Origin: Limnohabitans sp. DM1
Lineage (GTDB): Bacteria; Pseudomonadota; Gammaproteobacteria; Burkholderiales; Burkholderiaceae_C
DNA: 64,000 nucleotides
Direction of reading: 5' to 3'
Assembly (NCBI RefSeq): GCF_001269385.1
Contig: NZ_CXOO01000022.1
Coordinates: 186,001-250,000, forward strand
In this document: piece after piece, positions 19,022 through 27,434 of the stretch
How positions within the stretch are numbered: the first letter of the stretch is position 1
Layout: every line of letters begins with the position of its first letter
The notes under the pieces: model-generated
What the model was told of the DNA's origin: nothing
Databases searched by the model: none
The model's input: the letters and a program-made list of their open reading frames with translations, nothing else
Made by a program: the position numbers and the translations under genes

Positions 19022-19165
19022 CAAGCCATACCGCGTACCCAGCCCCGCTCCCGTCTCTCACAACGCCGTCAGCTCCCGGTAGGCCTTAGCACGTGAATCG
19101 CGGCAGAGATTCACGTATTTCTCGGTGCTGATGCCGTTGGTAAAACCTTCGACTTCAACGCGGGT
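19022..19165 (-). pseudogene. third Fic C-terminal remnant
   Basis: The minus strand reads VEGFTNGISTEKYVNLCRDS, then RAKAYRELTAL followed by a stop codon and a shifted GTRYGLL. It is the same winged-helix end as the two other remnants, with a similar break point at GTRY. It lies downstream of the RelE-type toxin gene. Confidence 0.65.
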
Positions 19166-19188
19166 TTTAGAGATTTACGCTTCAAAAC

Positions 19189-19458
19189 CTATCGATAAAC
19201 CTCACGCCGATTTCCGATGCGCAGCACGCGCACCACGATTTTCTGGTCCTGGATGTCACAGATGATGCGCCAGTCACCCACGCGGTATTTCCAGTAACTG
19301 CCCAAGCGCTGGCCCGAAAGTGCTTCGCCGATGTCGCGGGGGTTGGTCAAGCTGCTGACGCGTGTGCGCAAAAAACCCACCAAACGGATCTGGATGGGCT
19401 TATCGAGTTTGCGCAGGTCCTTAAGGGCGTCCGGGTCAAATTCAATTTGCCAGGCCAA
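19189..19458 (-). CDS. RelE/ParE family toxin
   Basis: The protein has 89 residues. It begins LAWQIEFDPDALKDLRKLDK, continues SGQRLGSYWKYRVGDWRIIC and ends VVRVLRIGNRREVYR, the RelE/StbE fold with basic residues in the C-terminal strands. RelE toxins cleave mRNA on the ribosome. The TTG at 19458 was chosen because it aligns with the family start; it overlaps the antitoxin gene by 17 bases, which is usual for such pairs. Confidence 0.82.
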   Translation of the reverse strand: MAWQIEFDPDALKDLRKLDKPIQIRLVGFLRTRVSSLTNPRDIGEALSGQRLGSYWKYRVGDWRIICDIQDQKIVVRVLRIGNRREVYR

Positions 19459-19654
19459 GCTCGCGCTCCACGTCTTCCAGTGAAATGGTGTTTCGGTTCT
19501 TGCGTGCGCGGGACTCAGCCAGGAAATAGTCTTCCAGGTCATCGATGTGTTCGAGGATGGCTTCGCGCACCAGCGCGGTCTTGGTCAGACCGGTCTCTTG
19601 GGCCAATTGACCCAAGCGTGTTTCGATGCTTTCGGGCAGGCGGATGGCAAGCAT
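19442..19654 (-). CDS. ribbon-helix-helix antitoxin of the RelE pair
   Basis: The protein has 70 residues, starting MLAIRLPESIETRLGQLAQE. This is a ribbon-helix-helix DNA-binding domain (residues 1-45), and the acidic tail NTISLEDVERELGLAN would wrap the toxin. The family resembles DUF6290/RelB-like antitoxins. A short AT-rich stretch (ACTTGTATAG on the minus strand) upstream may hold the promoter. Expected to repress its own operon. Confidence 0.8.
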   Translation of the reverse strand: MLAIRLPESIETRLGQLAQETGLTKTALVREAILEHIDDLEDYFLAESRARKNRNTISLEDVERELGLAN

Positions 19655-19714
19655 GGTTGATTCCCTTTGAACAGTTGCTATACAAGTATAGCCAGTCAAC
19701 CTGTTTCCACCAAC

Positions 19715-20059
19715 TCAACGAATCTGCAGCAACGCCTTGATCTTGGCGCGAACTTCCTGCAGCACCTCTTCAGACACCGCGCCCTTCTTTTTGGCTTTGC
19801 GCACGCGCCAGTCCAGTGACTTGACCTGGTCCGACAAAACCACACACGGCTTTGCGCTGATTTGAGTCAGTACTTCAAAAGGGTAGCCCTTGATTTGCGT
19901 GGACAAGGGGCAGCAGATCATTAACCCCTTTTTAGCGTTGTAAGCCGCCGGACTGAGTACCAGTGCTGAGCGATGACCGGCCTGCTCATGTCCCGCTTGC
20001 GGGTCGAACTCCAGCCAAACAATGTCGCCTGCATCAGGCACATAGGCTTTCGCCACCAT
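19715..20059 (-). CDS. mazF: MazF/PemK family endoribonuclease toxin
   Basis: The protein has 114 residues. The start VPDAGDIVWLEFDPQAGHEQ and HRSALVLSPAAYN are typical of MazF, followed by CPLSTQIKGYPFEV and VLSDQVKSLDWRVRKA. MazF cleaves RNA at short sequence motifs. The ATG at 20059 shares one base with the mazE stop codon (20061-20059), so it is coupled to the antitoxin. Confidence 0.9.
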   Translation of the reverse strand: MVAKAYVPDAGDIVWLEFDPQAGHEQAGHRSALVLSPAAYNAKKGLMICCPLSTQIKGYPFEVLTQISAKPCVVLSDQVKSLDWRVRKAKKKGAVSEEVLQEVRAKIKALLQIR

Positions 20060-20301
20060 CAAAGCGCTTCCTGTCCCGCTGGCCCACCAAAGTCGACGGC
20101 ATCGTGCGTGTTGTCGTCGGTCATCGCGGCCAACAAGTCTTCGAGTTTGTATTCGGGCTGGCTGGCGGGCTCAATGACGATTCGACCTTTGGTGGCGGTG
20201 ACGATGACGTGCTGCTCCAAATCAAAGGCGGCAGACTTCATCACGGCACTGGGCAGGCGCAGGGCAGGGCTGTTGCCCCATTTGCGGATAACGGCTTCCA
20301 T
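20059..20301 (-). CDS. mazE: MazE family antitoxin
   Basis: The protein has 80 residues. The N-terminal AbrB/SpoVT swapped-hairpin domain reads VIRKWGNSPALRLPSAVM; the tail YKLEDLLAAMTDDNTHDAVD would neutralise MazF. It has a good ribosome site (AGGAGA). Its tail is duplicated, slightly diverged, at the end of the Fic remnant at 16.3 kb. Confidence 0.9.
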   Translation of the reverse strand: MEAVIRKWGNSPALRLPSAVMKSAAFDLEQHVIVTATKGRIVIEPASQPEYKLEDLLAAMTDDNTHDAVDFGGPAGQEAL

Positions 20302-20645
20302 GTCATTCTCCTGTTGTGTCTACATTGTAGATACATTCGGTGGATTTGAGGCTGCTTGCCGTTTTCCAATATGGCCGACTCTCAATCAAGCCATCACATC
20401 GCGTCATGTGCATCCAGTGCTTGCACCGGCACCGCAGCCAGCGTGGCCTCGAATTTCTGCTGGTTGGCGGGTGTCCGTGCCGCATTTGCGCGGCGCATTT
20501 TTCAGTGAACACCGTGCCAGTCTGCGCCGCTCTTCACTGACACAAAGTCGAGGCTGAAGCCAACGATCGACAACACCTGTGAAGATTGAAAACTTCACGC
20601 AGGTCGAATCAATTCACAAATCGGTTTTCAGGTCTGCACCATCCA
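20302..20645. other. gap between mazE and the oxygenase gene, mostly decayed sequence
   Basis: Besides the mazEF operator, the gap contains a degenerate family A REP unit (20547-20571, GTCGAGGCTGAAGCC...GAC) and, to its right, a weak copy of the composite-element end (GAATCAATTCAC). A minus-strand stretch (about 20400-20490) reads RRANAARTPANQQKFEATLA before a stop; it looks like decayed coding DNA, but I cannot name it. Confidence 0.35.
20316..20335. promoter_or_regulatory. mazEF operator/promoter palindrome
   Basis: A palindrome TCTACAnTGTAGA (20319-20331) with partly matching flanks lies 15-35 bases upstream of mazE. On the minus strand it contains TACAAT, a good -10 element, so binding of MazE-MazF here would block transcription. 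It is the expected autoregulatory site. Confidence 0.6.
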
Positions 20646-22943
20646 TCAGTCCAGTGCAGCACGCCACTGTTCATGCTGCACACGTTGCTGTGCGGCTTTT
20701 TCGCGCAAGTTGGCCGGCTTGGTGATGCGCAGTTTGTGAGGTGAACCTTGACGCAACACCTCCATGGCCAGCCGCAGACCGGATTGACCAAACTCTTCAA
20801 GGATGTGTTTGCGGCGAGCCTCTGCCATGGCCAGCAACACGTTTGCGCTGTCGTGATTTTTCAGGAAGGTCATCACTTGTCGGCAATCGGTGCACTGACA
20901 GCGCATGACCGGCACCACCATGGACCAGTCGCCTTGCTCGGGCAGGGCTTTGGCCAGTGACAGATCCAAGGCCTGTTTCACACGTTCCCGCAAGGTGGAC
21001 CAACCCGCAACAGCGTGCGCCGCTTTGTCCAATTCGATCAACATGGGGCTGAGCACAACGAGTGAGTGGGTGCCCAAACCTTCATTCAGTTGACGAACCA
21101 CGCCAGCGGCCAGTTGGGTGCTGGGCAATAGCAGTCCGATGCGAATGAGTTCGGATGCAAATTGGCTGCGCCAAGGCCAAGCCGTGTCACGCGCATGGGG
21201 CGTCAAAGTCATCCATTGCGCTTCAAGTTGTTGCCAAAGCTGGCACCTGGCCTGTGCGAAGCGCTCAATCCAGGACAAGTCAAGCCCCGCTTGCATCATG
21301 GTGGGTATCAGCTCGGTCTGCCCCAGCAAATGCTCTCGGAATGTTGTATCGCCGTAGCTGTGTGTCCATTCACTCAGCACACTTTTGATCTGTCGCTCCA
21401 GATCATGCTTTTGCAGCCAACGACTGAGCAACTCATCGCAAAACTTCTGGCCATACGCCTTGACCAGGACGGCTAAGCCCCCGGCGTGCCCCGCGCCAAA
21501 CACCCACGGCGAAGCCGTCTCCAGCAACTCAAGCGCCAGTTGCGGGTCTGACAAACTGGCAGCAATCTGGCACTGGTCTGTAAAGCGCTGAGGGTCTTCG
21601 CTTTGAAAACGGAGCAATCGCGCTTTAACGGCCTGCACCGTGCTCAGAACTTTGGCCGCTTGCGCAGGCTGGCCCGCCAACGTCACCAAAGCTTGCAAGG
21701 CCTTGTCGGCATCCAGGTCAAACTGTTGCAGCAATTCGCTCGCCTGTGGCCACAGCACCACGGCAGCACGCCGGTACCAGTAGTCCAGCGTTTCGCCGTA
21801 ATTGCCCATGTACCCCTCGTATTCGGAGTTGACCAGATCGTCTTCATCGGTCTCCCGGATACTGACAATGTCGTGGTCGCGCACTTGAAGGTGTCCCATT
21901 TTTTGCACCACATTGTCGGCGTCCACCCAATGGTCAAGCGTGGTGCTGTGCTCAATGAGTTCGTCCCGCTCGGGCTCTGCCTGTATGTTGCGACGTCCGC
22001 GGTAGTCCACATCGCTCAGATCGGCCGTCCACATTTCATGAATTTCGGCCAAGGCGAGGTAAACGCGCAAGCCCAGGGTATCGGCTGCGCTGCGCAGGGC
22101 TTGTGCGTGGGTTCTGTCATTGCCCTTGAGCAAGCCCCAGCTCAATCCCTTTTTTGAATACTCGTGGTCCAAATAGACCACCAGGCGCTTTTTGGATGAG
22201 ACGCCATCTTGTCCCTCAAAGTGCTGCTGCAAAGCCATCTGCAAAGCCGGACTGTGTGCTGTCTTGGCCTGCTTTGAATCAGGGCGCAGCACCACGTTGA
22301 ATGTCAGCACCACCCGATGGCCTTGCTGGACGGGGCGAACCTCATGGTGGCAATCGGCATAGAAGGCACACCACTGAATTTGGTCCGTGTGCAAATGCTC
22401 GGACTGAAAGCGGTGCACATCGTCCCCCTGATGCAGCATCAAATGCCCCCCCAAATGCGCACAAGGCCAGACCAACACCAAGGTCAACACCATGCCCGGC
22501 ATCTTTTCGGTGTCCTGGTGCATCTTGAAAAACTGCCCCGGCCCATAAATCAGCGCGTTGTGCAGGTGGGCTTGCAAGGGCACGCCTTGCAGCCCCATGG
22601 CTTGCTGCACAGAAGCTTCAATGTCTGGCCACACGGCATCCCAACCCGAGAGCGTTATAGAAGAGGCCTTGATCTCGCTGGTATCGCGCACCGTCGTGTC
22701 CAGCAGGGTTTGATCACGCAAACCGAACGAGGCTGCACTGGCCAATTCGCACAATCGGCCCAGATCGGGGGCTTGCAAAAATGGCGGCAAGGCCCCCAGA
22801 CCTTTCACGTCAACAGACAGCGCCTGCACAGGAAACGCGCCTTGGGCATGAAAACTCGGTGGCGCAGATGCAGTTTTTTTTGGGGTTGACAGATCAAGGG
22901 GGGGTTCAGCGATGAGGGCTTGAACAATGGCGGGGATCGTCAT
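20646..22943 (-). CDS. 2-oxoglutarate/Fe(II) oxygenase with large C-terminal region
   Basis: The protein has 765 residues. The prolyl-4-hydroxylase-like catalytic core lies at about 95-215: the HxD motif is FKMHQDTEK (His142, Asp144), the distal histidine is in DCHHEVRPV (His200) and the 2-oxoglutarate-binding basic residue in QQGHRVVL (Arg210). The remaining ~550 residues are mostly helical and of no family I recognise. The end carries a CQCTDCRQVM cysteine pair and a basic helix. The ATG at 22943 was chosen; an earlier in-frame start at 23009 adds a poorly conserved leader. It hydroxylates an unknown substrate and stands alone. Confidence 0.72.
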   Translation of the reverse strand: MTIPAIVQALIAEPPLDLSTPKKTASAPPSFHAQGAFPVQALSVDVKGLGALPPFLQAPDLGRLCELASAASFGLRDQTLLDTTVRDTSEIKASSITLSGWDAVWPDIEASVQQAMGLQGVPLQAHLHNALIYGPGQFFKMHQDTEKMPGMVLTLVLVWPCAHLGGHLMLHQGDDVHRFQSEHLHTDQIQWCAFYADCHHEVRPVQQGHRVVLTFNVVLRPDSKQAKTAHSPALQMALQQHFEGQDGVSSKKRLVVYLDHEYSKKGLSWGLLKGNDRTHAQALRSAADTLGLRVYLALAEIHEMWTADLSDVDYRGRRNIQAEPERDELIEHSTTLDHWVDADNVVQKMGHLQVRDHDIVSIRETDEDDLVNSEYEGYMGNYGETLDYWYRRAAVVLWPQASELLQQFDLDADKALQALVTLAGQPAQAAKVLSTVQAVKARLLRFQSEDPQRFTDQCQIAASLSDPQLALELLETASPWVFGAGHAGGLAVLVKAYGQKFCDELLSRWLQKHDLERQIKSVLSEWTHSYGDTTFREHLLGQTELIPTMMQAGLDLSWIERFAQARCQLWQQLEAQWMTLTPHARDTAWPWRSQFASELIRIGLLLPSTQLAAGVVRQLNEGLGTHSLVVLSPMLIELDKAAHAVAGWSTLRERVKQALDLSLAKALPEQGDWSMVVPVMRCQCTDCRQVMTFLKNHDSANVLLAMAEARRKHILEEFGQSGLRLAMEVLRQGSPHKLRITKPANLREKAAQQRVQHEQWRAALD

Positions 22944-23040
22944 GTGAAAACTGGGATGAAGTGTCACGGGCTTTGAAACAACGCATGGATTTTTACACAG
23001 CTGTTTCATGCACCAACAAGGCGACGAGACAGCCGCCAGC

Positions 23041-23220
23041 CTATTGATCCGGACCTGTGAAGTTTGCAGGGTGACTTCAATCTTGCATCTTGTGGGAGCC
23101 AGCCCTGCTGGCGATCAGACACTTGTGGGCCACAGGCTTTTCGCTTGCAGGGCAAGCTCCCACAGCCCCCCCAAAAAAATGGCAACACACTGCCCAGACT
23201 TCATCGGGCCGGATCAATAG
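23041..23220. mobile_element. composite repeat 1 (terminal inverted repeats plus family B REP pair)
   Basis: The element is 180 bp. Its left end is CTATTGATCCGG and its right end CCGGATCAATAG, perfect inverted copies. Inside are two facing REP hairpins: GGAGCCAGCCCTGCTGGCGAT at 23095-23115, and its partner GCTTGCAGGGCAAGCTCCCAC ending at 23163. It shares overall organisation and most inner sequence with the copy at 23.67 kb. No protein is encoded, so any movement would be in trans. Confidence 0.7.
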
Positions 23221-23224
23221 TTTC

Positions 23225-23578
23225 ATGTGCGATGCTGCCTCGTGGGCACCGGTGCTGCAAACCCGCCTGTCCAATGCCGCGCAGTTGGAGGCCGTGATTC
23301 AAATATTCGAGGGCCAATCGGCAGACATTTTCAGGCGCCAGATCAGAGCCTTGCTGACGCGCCCCGATGCGTCAGTGGTGTTGCATCAGGTGCGCGTGCC
23401 CACCTTGCTGATGGCCGGTGAATGGAACAGCTGGGCCAGCCCACAGCAACACCTGGCCATGGCCGAGCTGATTCCGGCGCGGCCCGTCGTTCAGGTGGTG
23501 TCGGAATCTGGTCACATGCTGATGATGGAAAAGCCCGACGCGGTGGCCAGTCATTTTGTGCGCAGGTTGCACGGTTGA
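23225..23578 (+). pseudogene. alpha/beta hydrolase, C-terminal fragment
   Basis: The frame keeps 117 residues. VRVPTLLMAGEWNSWASPQQ and VVQVVSESGHMLMMEKPDAV are the acid and catalytic-His regions of an alpha/beta hydrolase. The first half, with the oxyanion hole and the nucleophile elbow GxSxG, is missing, and composite repeat 1 ends four bases before the first ATG. Truncation by the repeat or by a deletion next to it is the simplest reading. Confidence 0.7.
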
Positions 23579-23665
23579 TGGGGCCTGCTCGTTGTTGAAC
23601 CACATGGACGCTGGTAGAGGCATGCATGTCGGACTCGCCGCCCTGCGCCGAGACCACAGACTCCC

Positions 23666-23843
23666 TTATTGATTCGGCCCTGTGAAGTCTGAAGGCTGGC
23701 TTCGAACTTGCACCTTGTAGGAGCCAGCCCTGCTGGCGATCAGACCCTTGTGGACCACATGCTTTTCGAGTGCAGGGCAAGCTCCCACAAAATCTCCGCC
23801 AATGGCAACACACTGCCCAGACCTCATCGGGCCGGATCAATAG
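23666..23843. mobile_element. composite repeat 2 (same orientation as repeat 1)
   Basis: The element is 178 bp. Its left end TTATTGATTCGGCC is decayed; the right end GGCCGGATCAATAG is intact. Inner REP hairpins are at 23717-23740 (GTAG foot) and about 23767-23788. It is directly repeated relative to copy 1 with the hydrolase fragment between them, so recombination between the two would delete that fragment. Confidence 0.7.
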
Positions 23844-23891
23844 GTCGGCGGCTTGAACCCCGAAATGGGGTCTTTGCCGAAGCGGACAAAT

Positions 23892-23950
23892 GTAGGACCT
23901 GAAGGTGCCGACCTACGGAATATCAGTTGTCGGTGGTCAAAGACCCCGAC
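23892..23950. repeat. family A REP units next to composite repeat 2
   Basis: The units are GTAGGACCTGAAGGTGCCGACCTAC-like (23892-23916) and GTCGG-TGGTC-AAA-GACC-CCGAC (23929-23950). A third partial unit starts at 23842 at the edge of composite repeat 2. The whole 379-base gap 23579-23957 is repeat DNA without a gene. Confidence 0.6.
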
Positions 23951-23957
23951 ATAGGGG

Positions 23958-24968
23958 TCAGGCTTCGAGCGGCACCACTTCCTGCTCAATCGCCCCAAAC
24001 AAACTGTCGCCGTTCAAGCCCTTCATCTCGATGCGGATGGTGTCGCCAAACTTCATGAATTCGGTGCTCGGCTTGCCGTCCAGGATGGTTTCGATGGCGC
24101 GTTTTTCGGCGATGCAGCTGTAGCCTTTGGGCCACTGCGGTTTGCCTTTGACTTCCACGCTTTTGTTGCTCACCGTGCCGCTGCCCACGATGGAGCCAGC
24201 GCGCACGTTGCGGGTTTTGCAAATGTGGGCGATCAGCTGGCCGAAGTGGAAGGTCATCTCGGGGCCGGCTTCGCACATGCCCACTTTGCGGCCGTTCCAG
24301 GTGGACTGCAGCGTCAGGTGCACGCGGCCGCCTTGCCAGGCGTCGCCCAGCTCGTCGGGGGTGATGGCCACGGGGCTGAAGGCGGTGGCGGGTTTGCTCT
24401 GGAAAAAGCCAAAGCCTTTGGCCAGCTCGTTCGGGATCAGGTTGCGCAGGCTCACGTCGTTGGCCAGCATGATCAGGCGCACGGCCTCGATGGCTTCGTC
24501 GGCGGGGGTTTGCATGGGCACGTCGCCGGTGATGACTGCAATCTCGGCCTCAAAGTCGATGCCAAAGGCCTCGTTGGCACAGACCACCGGGTCGCAAGGG
24601 CCGATGAAATCATCACTGCCGCCCTGGTACATCAGGGGATCGGTGTAGAAGCTGCTGGGCACTTCCGAGTTGCGGGCCGCACGGACCAGCTCCACATGGT
24701 TGAGGTAGGCTGAGCCGTCGGCCCACTGGTAGGCACGCGGCAGCGGCGCCATGCAGCGCTCGGGGTCAAACGGGAAGGCGTGGCGGGCCTTGCCCTGGTT
24801 CAGGGTCAGGTACAGGTCTTCGAGCTGGGGGGCCAGAAAGTTCCAGTCGTCCAGCACTTGCTGCAATGTGCTGGCGATGCCGGTCGCATAATGTGCGGTG
24901 CTCAGGTCGCGCGACACCACCACGAGTTGTCCATCGCGTGAGCCGTCTTTGTAGGTCGCCAATTTCAT
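23958..24968 (-). CDS. fumarylacetoacetate hydrolase family protein
   Basis: The protein has 336 residues with the FAH fold: the metal ligands are expected in FGIDFEAEIAVITGDVP and the catalytic region in SIVGSGTVSNK. A ~120-residue N-terminal domain precedes the core. Members cleave or hydrate acyl-pyruvate-type compounds in aromatic degradation. It is transcribed away from an IclR regulator whose palindromic site lies in the shared gap, which points to control by that regulator. Not part of the hpa operon at 50-59 kb. Confidence 0.8.
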   Translation of the reverse strand: MKLATYKDGSRDGQLVVVSRDLSTAHYATGIASTLQQVLDDWNFLAPQLEDLYLTLNQGKARHAFPFDPERCMAPLPRAYQWADGSAYLNHVELVRAARNSEVPSSFYTDPLMYQGGSDDFIGPCDPVVCANEAFGIDFEAEIAVITGDVPMQTPADEAIEAVRLIMLANDVSLRNLIPNELAKGFGFFQSKPATAFSPVAITPDELGDAWQGGRVHLTLQSTWNGRKVGMCEAGPEMTFHFGQLIAHICKTRNVRAGSIVGSGTVSNKSVEVKGKPQWPKGYSCIAEKRAIETILDGKPSTEFMKFGDTIRIEMKGLNGDSLFGAIEQEVVPLEA

Positions 24969-25031
24969 GATGCAGGTGTCCCGTTCTGGTCCTCATGCGC
25001 TACAGTGTGATGCACTGCAAAATTACGCATT

Positions 25032-25047
25032 GTTAAACTCGTTTAAC
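25032..25047. promoter_or_regulatory. palindromic operator between FAH-family gene and IclR regulator
   Basis: GTTAAAC-TC-GTTTAAC is a perfect 7-base inverted repeat 26 bases upstream of the iclR-type ATG, within the 104-base divergent gap. It is likely the IclR-family binding site controlling both genes; inferred from symmetry and place. Confidence 0.6.
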
Positions 25048-25072
25048 TAAACGAAACTGGATTCTAGACGAT

Positions 25073-25894
25073 ATGGCCCTTGCCACCCCCCGCCCCGACG
25101 AAGGCAAAGAACGCGCTGGCATCCAGTCGGTGGAGGTCGGTTTTGCACTGCTCGATGTGTTGGCGCAAGCCAGCGCGCCCCTGATGCTGCGCGATCTGGC
25201 CAGCGCTGCCGGCATGAGCGCAGCCAAAGCACACCGATATCTGGTGAGCTTTCAGCGCCTGGGCCTGGTGGTGCAAGACAGCAGCACCAACCGCTACGAA
25301 CTCGGCCCCACCACACTGCGTTTGGGTCTGGCCACCTTGTCGCGCCTGGACGCGGTCAAGATGGCCCGTGAGCGTTTGCACGCCTTGATGGAGGCCACCG
25401 AACACACGGTGGCCCTGGCCGTTTGGGGCAACCGGGGGCCGACCTTGGTGCATTGGCAAGAAACTCCGCTGGCCGTGCCGGTCAGTTTGCGCCTGGGCGA
25501 TGTGATGCCTTTGCTGTCTTCGGCCACGGGGCGCTGTTTTGCCGCCTTCAACAGCCACGGCGGTGCCGCCGAAAAAGGGCAAGCCATGATCGACAAGGAA
25601 CTGGCGCTGGCGCGCAAACTCGGGCGCAGCGATTTGCCCAGCACGCAGGCCCAAGTGCAGACCATGCTTGAAGAAACCCGCCAGCAAGGCTTGGGCCGCG
25701 TGGTCAATGTCTTGCTGCCCGGCATTGCAGGCTTTTGCGCGCCGGTGTTTGATGCCGATGGGCACTTGGTGCTGGGCGTGGTGGCTTTGGGCTCATCGGC
25801 CACCTTGCACACTGAGTGGCAAGGGCCCGTGGCTCAGGCCCTGCGCCAGTTTGCAAGGCAGCTGTCGGACGACTTGGGCTGGCGCGGGGCTTAA
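25073..25894 (+). CDS. IclR family transcriptional regulator
   Basis: The protein has 273 residues. A winged helix-turn-helix (about 15-75, LRDLASAAGMSAAKAHRYLV) precedes the IclR effector domain (about 90-265, with LLSSATGRCFAA). It would bind the palindrome at 25.03 kb and control the divergent FAH-family gene in response to an unknown, probably aromatic-derived ligand. It is followed after three bases by the DUF3108 gene. Confidence 0.88.
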   Translation: MALATPRPDEGKERAGIQSVEVGFALLDVLAQASAPLMLRDLASAAGMSAAKAHRYLVSFQRLGLVVQDSSTNRYELGPTTLRLGLATLSRLDAVKMARERLHALMEATEHTVALAVWGNRGPTLVHWQETPLAVPVSLRLGDVMPLLSSATGRCFAAFNSHGGAAEKGQAMIDKELALARKLGRSDLPSTQAQVQTMLEETRQQGLGRVVNVLLPGIAGFCAPVFDADGHLVLGVVALGSSATLHTEWQGPVAQALRQFARQLSDDLGWRGA

Positions 25895-25897
25895 AGC

Positions 25898-27052
25898 ATG
25901 CCGCACCAGACTCTTCGCCACACGCACCCAGCAGCTACCTCTGCCTGGCCGCCACGGCGCTCGCTGGCCTGGCTGGTCGGGCTCGTGCTGGTCATGCATG
26001 CGCTGCTGGTTTTGAGCATGTCGGGCCTGCTGGAGGTGCAACTGGCCACACCCGAAGCCGCTCGGGTCACCACTTTGCAAACGCGCATGCTGGCCCCTGC
26101 AACGCCCGTGGCCGCTGTGGTCAAGGCACCCAAGCCTGCTGCACCGCGCACCCGCATTGCGCAAGAAGTGGCGCCACCGCCTGACGCCAAACGGCCAGAA
26201 ACACCGGCACAAGAAGAGATCTCTACGAATACCGCCGAAAACGCCCAGCCCGCACAGACCCCAAGCAATGAGGCGTCTGTGCCCGAGGCGGCAATTGCCA
26301 GCGCCCCCGTCGCACAACCCGCCCCGGAGGTCACCGCCGCCACCGAGCCCGCGCCCGCCGAAACCCTGCCCAACATACCCCTGGGGGCCTTGCCCCCCTC
26401 GGCCTTACTCAGCTACCGACTCACCGGCATGGAAAAAGGCCTGACCTACCACGCCAGCGGCGAATTGAACTGGCAACACAACGACCAAGCCTATGCCCTG
26501 GCCCTGTCAGTGAAAGCCTTTTTGCTGGGCTCACGGCACTGGCGCAGCCAAGGGCAGATCACGGCGGCGGGCCTGGCACCTCGCAAATTCACCGACAGCT
26601 GGCGCGGCGAGAGGGCTTCTCACTTTGACCGTGAGAACAAGAAAGTCGTGTTCAGCAGCAATGCCCCCACAGCAGAACTGTTGCCTGGTGCCCAGGACCA
26701 GATCAGTCTGTATGTGCAGCTGGCCGCTGCCATGGCGGGTGCGCCCCAGCGTTTTGCCCCGGGCACACGATTGAACATCCAAACCGTCACCTTGCGCGAA
26801 GCCCTGCCCTGGATCCTGACGCAAGAGCAAAACGACAGCCTGACGCTGGACAGCGGTCAGCTGGACACCACCAAATGGTCGGCCCAGCCACGCAACCGCT
26901 TCGATGCCAAAGTGGAGTTTTGGGTCTCGGCCCAACATGGCTGGCTGCCCGTGCGCATCCGCATCACCCAAGTCAGCGGCAACTACATCGATCTGCTGCT
27001 GAGTGATTACAAGCTTTTGCCGCCACTTCCGGCGGGCAACCCTGCGGGCTAA
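25898..27052 (+). CDS. DUF3108 domain-containing protein
   Basis: The protein has 384 residues. It has one N-terminal membrane anchor (about 22-44, LAWLVGLVLVMHALLVLSM), then a ~110-residue Ala/Pro-rich periplasmic linker of low complexity, then the DUF3108 domain from LLSYRLTGMEKGLTYHASGE to the end. DUF3108 domains are periplasmic and of unknown function. The design, an anchored domain on a long flexible Pro/Ala arm, resembles envelope-spanning proteins such as TonB. Confidence 0.8.
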   Translation: MPHQTLRHTHPAATSAWPPRRSLAWLVGLVLVMHALLVLSMSGLLEVQLATPEAARVTTLQTRMLAPATPVAAVVKAPKPAAPRTRIAQEVAPPPDAKRPETPAQEEISTNTAENAQPAQTPSNEASVPEAAIASAPVAQPAPEVTAATEPAPAETLPNIPLGALPPSALLSYRLTGMEKGLTYHASGELNWQHNDQAYALALSVKAFLLGSRHWRSQGQITAAGLAPRKFTDSWRGERASHFDRENKKVVFSSNAPTAELLPGAQDQISLYVQLAAAMAGAPQRFAPGTRLNIQTVTLREALPWILTQEQNDSLTLDSGQLDTTKWSAQPRNRFDAKVEFWVSAQHGWLPVRIRITQVSGNYIDLLLSDYKLLPPLPAGNPAG

Positions 27053-27123
27053 AAAACCACACCCACTTGAAGTTCATGACCATGTCCTCATTTATTCAAC
27101 ACGAGTTGAGGGAGAATGAACAC

Positions 27124-27405
27124 ATGAACTTGCTTTACGAATCCGAAACATTTGCGGTGATGCATATGCTGGCCAATGCGCCCGCTGAAGCATCGCCAGT
27201 CAGCAGCAAACCGTTGCTGGAGCGCCATGGTTTTGAGATCGTGGACAAACGCTCTGGCAAAGAGGTCTACTTGGACGGTTCCTGGGCAGAAATGTTCCAG
27301 CAACAAATCCAGGCTTGGCAACAACACACCCCCACACAAGAAGAAGTCGAGGACACCCTCGAAGGCTACACGGGCCTGGCCCAGCAGCCCGTCGTCGTGC
27401 ATTGA
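27124..27405 (+). CDS. DUF3567 domain-containing protein
   Basis: The protein has 93 residues, MNLLYESETFAVMHM at the start and HGFEIVDKRSGKEVYLDG in the middle, matching the small DUF3567 family found mainly in Burkholderiales. It is soluble and of unknown function. The ATG at 27124 has GGGAGA upstream; earlier in-frame ATGs are less well placed. Confidence 0.78.
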   Translation: MNLLYESETFAVMHMLANAPAEASPVSSKPLLERHGFEIVDKRSGKEVYLDGSWAEMFQQQIQAWQQHTPTQEEVEDTLEGYTGLAQQPVVVH

Positions 27406-27434
27406 CACCCCCACGGTGATCCGCCCCCCCGCAG

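Noticed and set aside
16295-20335. Integron-type cassette array
   Set aside because: Short genes sit in a row, but most are on one strand with coupled toxin-antitoxin pairs; no attC-like sites or integrase were seen.
23041-23843. CRISPR-like array from the repeated hairpins
   Set aside because: Only two long copies with inner inverted repeats and no regular short spacers; no cas genes.
27067-27123. Earlier start of the DUF3567 gene
   Set aside because: The added residues do not fit the family start, and the ATG at 27124 has a better-spaced ribosome site.
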